Assembly: GCA_900751815.1 (NCBI GenBank)
Contig: CAADST010000086.1
Coordinates: 1 to 5,055 of the forward strand
Reading direction: 5' to 3'
DNA: 5,055 nt
Source: Bacilli bacterium
Lineage (GTDB): Bacteria > Bacillota_I > Bacilli_A > RF39 > UBA660
Below, piece by piece: positions 4,234 to 5,055 of this stretch. Position 1 is the first letter of the stretch. Every line of letters begins with the position of its first letter. Both the position numbers and the translations under genes were made by a program. Under the pieces are notes generated by a model that was given only the letters and a program-made list of their open reading frames with translations, was not told where the DNA came from and made no database searches.

Positions 4234-5055
4234 TTACTTAACGATTTCAGTTACTACACCAGCACCAACAGTTCTTCCACCTTCACGGATAGAGAATTTA
4301 GTACCATTTTCAAGAGCAACTGGAGCAATTAATTCAACAGTCATATCAACATTGTCACCAGGCATAACCATTTCAACACCTTCAGGTAATTCAATTACAC
4401 CAGTAACATCTGTTGTTCTGAAGTAGAATTGTGGTCTGTAATTTGAGAAGAATGGAGTATGTCTTCCGCCTTCTTCTTTAGATAATACATACACACTTGC
4501 TTTAAATTTAGTATGAGGTGTAACAGTTCCAGGTTTAGCTAAAACTTGTCCACGTTCAACTTCATCACGAGCAATACCACGAAGTAAGACACCAGCATTG
4601 TCACCAGCTTGTGCATAGTCTAGAGATTTTCTAAACATTTCAATACCAGTAACAACTGTTTTCTTAGTAGGTCTTAAACCAACAATTTCAACTTCTTCAT
4701 TTAGACTTACTTTACCTCTTTCAACACGGCCAGTAACAACTGTACCACGACCAGAAATAGTAAATACATCTTCAATGCTCATTAAGAATGGTTTGTCAGT
4801 ATCACGAACTGGTGCATCGATATAAGAATCAACAGCAGCCATTAAATCACGGATACTTTGAGCAGCTTCTTCATCTCCTTCAAGAGCTTTTAAAGCGCTA
4901 CCACGAATAATAGGACAGTCTGAATCAAATCCGTATTCTCCTAATAATTCTCTGATTTCCATTTCTACTAAATCTAGTAATTCTGGATCATCAACTTGGT
5001 CACATTTATTCATGTAAACCACGATCTTAGGCACACCAACTTGACGAGATAATAA
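4234..5055 (-). CDS. tuf: Translation elongation factor Tu, C-terminal 273 residues (partial)
   Basis: EF-Tu is the cytoplasmic GTPase that brings aminoacyl-tRNA to the ribosomal A site. The frame is open to the right edge, so the true start lies outside; residues correspond to about E. coli position 120 to the end. Seen in window numbering: NKCD (16-19), the guanine-specificity motif, then [10 protein letters not shown], the last GTPase motif; the domain II opening [12 protein letters not shown] with [14 protein letters not shown]; and domain III with [48 protein letters not shown] and the closing [12 protein letters not shown]. All are near-invariant, and the protein is surely functional. 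The P-loop and switch regions are off the window. Codon choice leans to A/T endings as in neighbours, though the gene is less AT-rich because of its constrained protein. It ends at its own terminator. Confidence 0.98.
   Translation of the reverse strand, partial: LLSRQVGVPKIVVYMNKCDQVDDPELLDLVEMEIRELLGEYGFDSDCPIIRGSALKALEGDEEAAQSIRDLMAAVDSYIDAPVRDTDKPFLMSIEDVFTISGRGTVVTGRVERGKVSLNEEVEIVGLRPTKKTVVTGIEMFRKSLDYAQAGDNAGVLLRGIARDEVERGQVLAKPGTVTPHTKFKASVYVLSKEEGGRHTPFFSNYRPQFYFRTTDVTGVIELPEGVEMVMPGDNVDMTVELIAPVALENGTKFSIREGGRTVGAGVVTEIVK

Noticed and set aside
1..5055. Defence system, CRISPR array, tRNA/rRNA genes, intact insertion sequence
   Set aside because: No spaced direct repeats, cloverleaf or rRNA motifs, recognisable transposase motifs or terminal inverted repeats were found; the genes are mostly housekeeping ones.

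Overview
The window is AT-rich (roughly 30% GC by eye, about 47% in one short patch) and reads as the chromosome of an anaerobic, walled, low-GC Gram-positive bacterium. Three observations support this: a pyruvate:ferredoxin oxidoreductase start (anaerobic pyruvate oxidation), a FemABX-type peptidoglycan-bridge enzyme (so the cell has a cross-linked wall and is not a mycoplasma), and eno/tuf proteins of bacterial type with strong AGGAGG-like ribosome sites. Trp is encoded by TGG and no complete gene contains an in-frame TGA, so nothing suggests a non-standard code. An uncultured gut-type member of the Bacilli or a neighbouring low-GC Firmicutes lineage is my inference; I cannot name a species.

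Layout, left to right. 1-142: N-terminus of nifJ on the minus strand, running off the left edge, with a good promoter at 167-195. 143-566: a 424-base stretch with no intact protein gene. On the plus strand it holds a TTGACA-17-TATCAT promoter (242-270) and two intrinsic-terminator hairpins (338-368 and 430-468), which together suggest an unidentified small RNA of about 90 or 190 nt. The minus strand of the same stretch carries a protein-like 39-codon fragment, so a decayed gene is a competing reading. 567-1802: enolase (minus). 1865-2443: a six-helix HdeD/DUF308 membrane protein (minus) with its own promoter and terminator. 2539-3762: a FemABX-family ligase (plus), divergent from the membrane protein; the two promoters use the same seven bases, read on opposite strands, as their -35 boxes. 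3786-4156: debris on the minus strand, namely the first ~95 residues of a family-2 glycosyltransferase joined to the out-of-frame last ~26 residues of what looks like a surface or pilin-like protein. 4234-5055: the last 273 codons of tuf (EF-Tu, minus), running off the right edge.

Most genes are housekeeping (glycolysis, pyruvate oxidation, translation) and are arranged as separate short transcription units, nearly every one with its own promoter and hairpin terminator. The enolase and nifJ products act at the two ends of the final glycolytic segment (2-phosphoglycerate to PEP; pyruvate to acetyl-CoA), but they are not in one operon. I see no defence system, CRISPR array, tRNA, rRNA or intact mobile element. 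The items most worth following up are the orphan RNA-like locus at 242-468, the glycosyltransferase/surface-protein junction near 3858-3866, and the shared -35 divergent promoter at 2461-2511.
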